Shown here one piece after another: positions 5,101-5,504 of a DNA stretch of 5,504 bases. Each line of letters starts with the position of its first letter. The stretch's first letter is position 1. The notes under the pieces are model-generated. The model was not told where the DNA came from and ran no database searches. It worked only from the letters and a program-made list of their open reading frames with translations. The position numbers and the translations under genes are program-made. The stretch spans positions 8,252 to 13,755 of the forward strand of contig PLXL01000166.1 in NCBI GenBank assembly GCA_003153215.1, read 5' to 3'. This stretch comes from Candidatus Dormiibacterota bacterium (lineage in GTDB: Bacteria > Chloroflexota > Dormibacteria > Aeolococcales > Aeolococcaceae).

Positions 5101-5109
5101 ATCGTGCCA
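5101..5109 (-). promoter_or_regulatory. Possible extended -10 element before the methyltransferase
   Basis: On the minus strand TGG followed by CACGAT ends nine bases before the ATG, the same geometry as the element before the small membrane protein. The hexamer is poor (C instead of T at the first position). It overlaps a perfect palindrome, GCCATATGGC (5106-5115), that supplies an alternative -10, TATGGC. No -35 is convincing. It would explain the lack of a Shine-Dalgarno site. Confidence 0.28.
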
Positions 5110-5156
5110 TATGGCCGGCGCGACCCAGCTAGGCGACGGAGCGCGCCTGCACCGCG

Positions 5157-5504
5157 TTAGCCGCTCTGGAGCACTCCGATGACCGCCTCCCCGTAGCGCG
5201 AGGACTTCGCCGGACCGACCCCGCGCACCCGGAGGAGATCGGCCACCGAACGCGGGTCCCGCTCCGCGATCTCGCGGAGAGTCCTGTCGTCGAAGATCGT
5301 GAAGGCGGCGCGTGCCTCCGCGCGTGCCAGTCCCAGCCGCCAGCTCCTGAGCCGCTCAAAGCGGACCTGTCCGAATGTGTCCAGTTCGCCACCTGAAGCT
5401 CCGCTGGCCGCCGCTCGCGTCCCCGCCGAGCGGGATTCTCCGGCGTGGTGTGGCGAGGTCGGTCGCTGGGACGGGGCCCCTCGTGGCGGGCCGGAGATGG
5501 ACAC
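5157..5504 (-). CDS. C-terminal part of an HRDC-domain helicase (5' partial, RecQ- or UvrD2-type)
   Basis: The reading frame runs off the right edge of the window, so these 115 residues are only the C-terminus. The GTG at 5504 need not be a start. Residues 49-113 form an HRDC domain, a helical DNA-binding module: FERLRSWR (49-56), the core FTIFDDRTLREIA (68-80), then a helix-hairpin-helix-like LLRVRGVGPAKSSRYG (90-105). Residues 1-45 are a low-complexity Gly/Ser/Ala/Arg/Pro linker, typical of the segment between a helicase core and its HRDC tail. HRDC tails occur on RecQ, on the UvrD2 group of actinobacterial helicases and on RNase D; the missing N-terminal part would decide. The stop is TAA at 5159-5157. 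The protein probably acts in DNA repair or recombination, with HRDC tuning substrate binding. Confidence 0.87.
   Translation of the reverse strand: MSISGPPRGAPSQRPTSPHHAGESRSAGTRAAASGASGGELDTFGQVRFERLRSWRLGLARAEARAAFTIFDDRTLREIAERDPRSVADLLRVRGVGPAKSSRYGEAVIGVLQSG

Noticed and set aside
1..5504. Mobile element, CRISPR array, toxin-antitoxin or defence island
   Set aside because: There is no transposase, integrase, regularly spaced repeats or paired small genes. The HRDC helicase tail and the ligase-like protein are at opposite ends on opposite strands, so a shared defence system is not supported.

Overview
This is a GC-rich window (roughly 70% G+C by eye) from a free-living bacterium. The gene set and the strong C/G third-position bias suggest Actinomycetota, Chloroflexota or Candidatus Dormibacterota. 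This placement is inferred from style only; the window has no rRNA or marker gene to fix it. There are seven genes, two of them cut by the window edges. There is no tRNA, rRNA, CRISPR array, transposase or other sign of a mobile element, and no gene-free stretch exceeds about 230 bases.

Left block, plus strand. A 5'-truncated gene (2-1012) keeps the overall sequence pattern of a bacterial ATP-dependent DNA ligase: nucleotidyltransferase domain followed by an OB-fold. It has lost the active-site lysine and nearly every other catalytic residue, so it reads as an intact pseudoenzyme. After 92 bases comes a guanidino-group-modifying hydrolase (1105-1929) of the dimethylargininase/arginine dihydrolase type, with a complete catalytic set.

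Middle block. A secreted lytic transglycosylase with two LysM domains (2015-2812, minus) converges on the hydrolase. It has the clearest promoter in the window: TTGACC, 17 bases, TACTCT. Divergent from it is a small three-helix membrane protein (3037-3390, plus), probably read from a leaderless or nearly leaderless transcript. A HAD-family phosphatase (3539-4258, plus) follows with its own promoter-like sequence and Shine-Dalgarno site.

Right block, minus strand. A class I SAM-dependent methyltransferase (4282-5091) converges on the HAD gene with 23 bases between them. Both stop codons lie in the two arms of one hairpin. Upstream of it is the C-terminal end of a protein with an HRDC domain (5157-5504), most likely a RecQ- or UvrD2-type helicase.

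The genes do not form one pathway. They look like separate housekeeping or accessory transcription units: DNA metabolism at both ends, arginine catabolism, cell-wall turnover and small-molecule phosphatase/methyltransferase functions. The most notable item is the catalytically inactivated ligase-like protein. Next is the question of whether the guanidino hydrolase is really an arginine dihydrolase.
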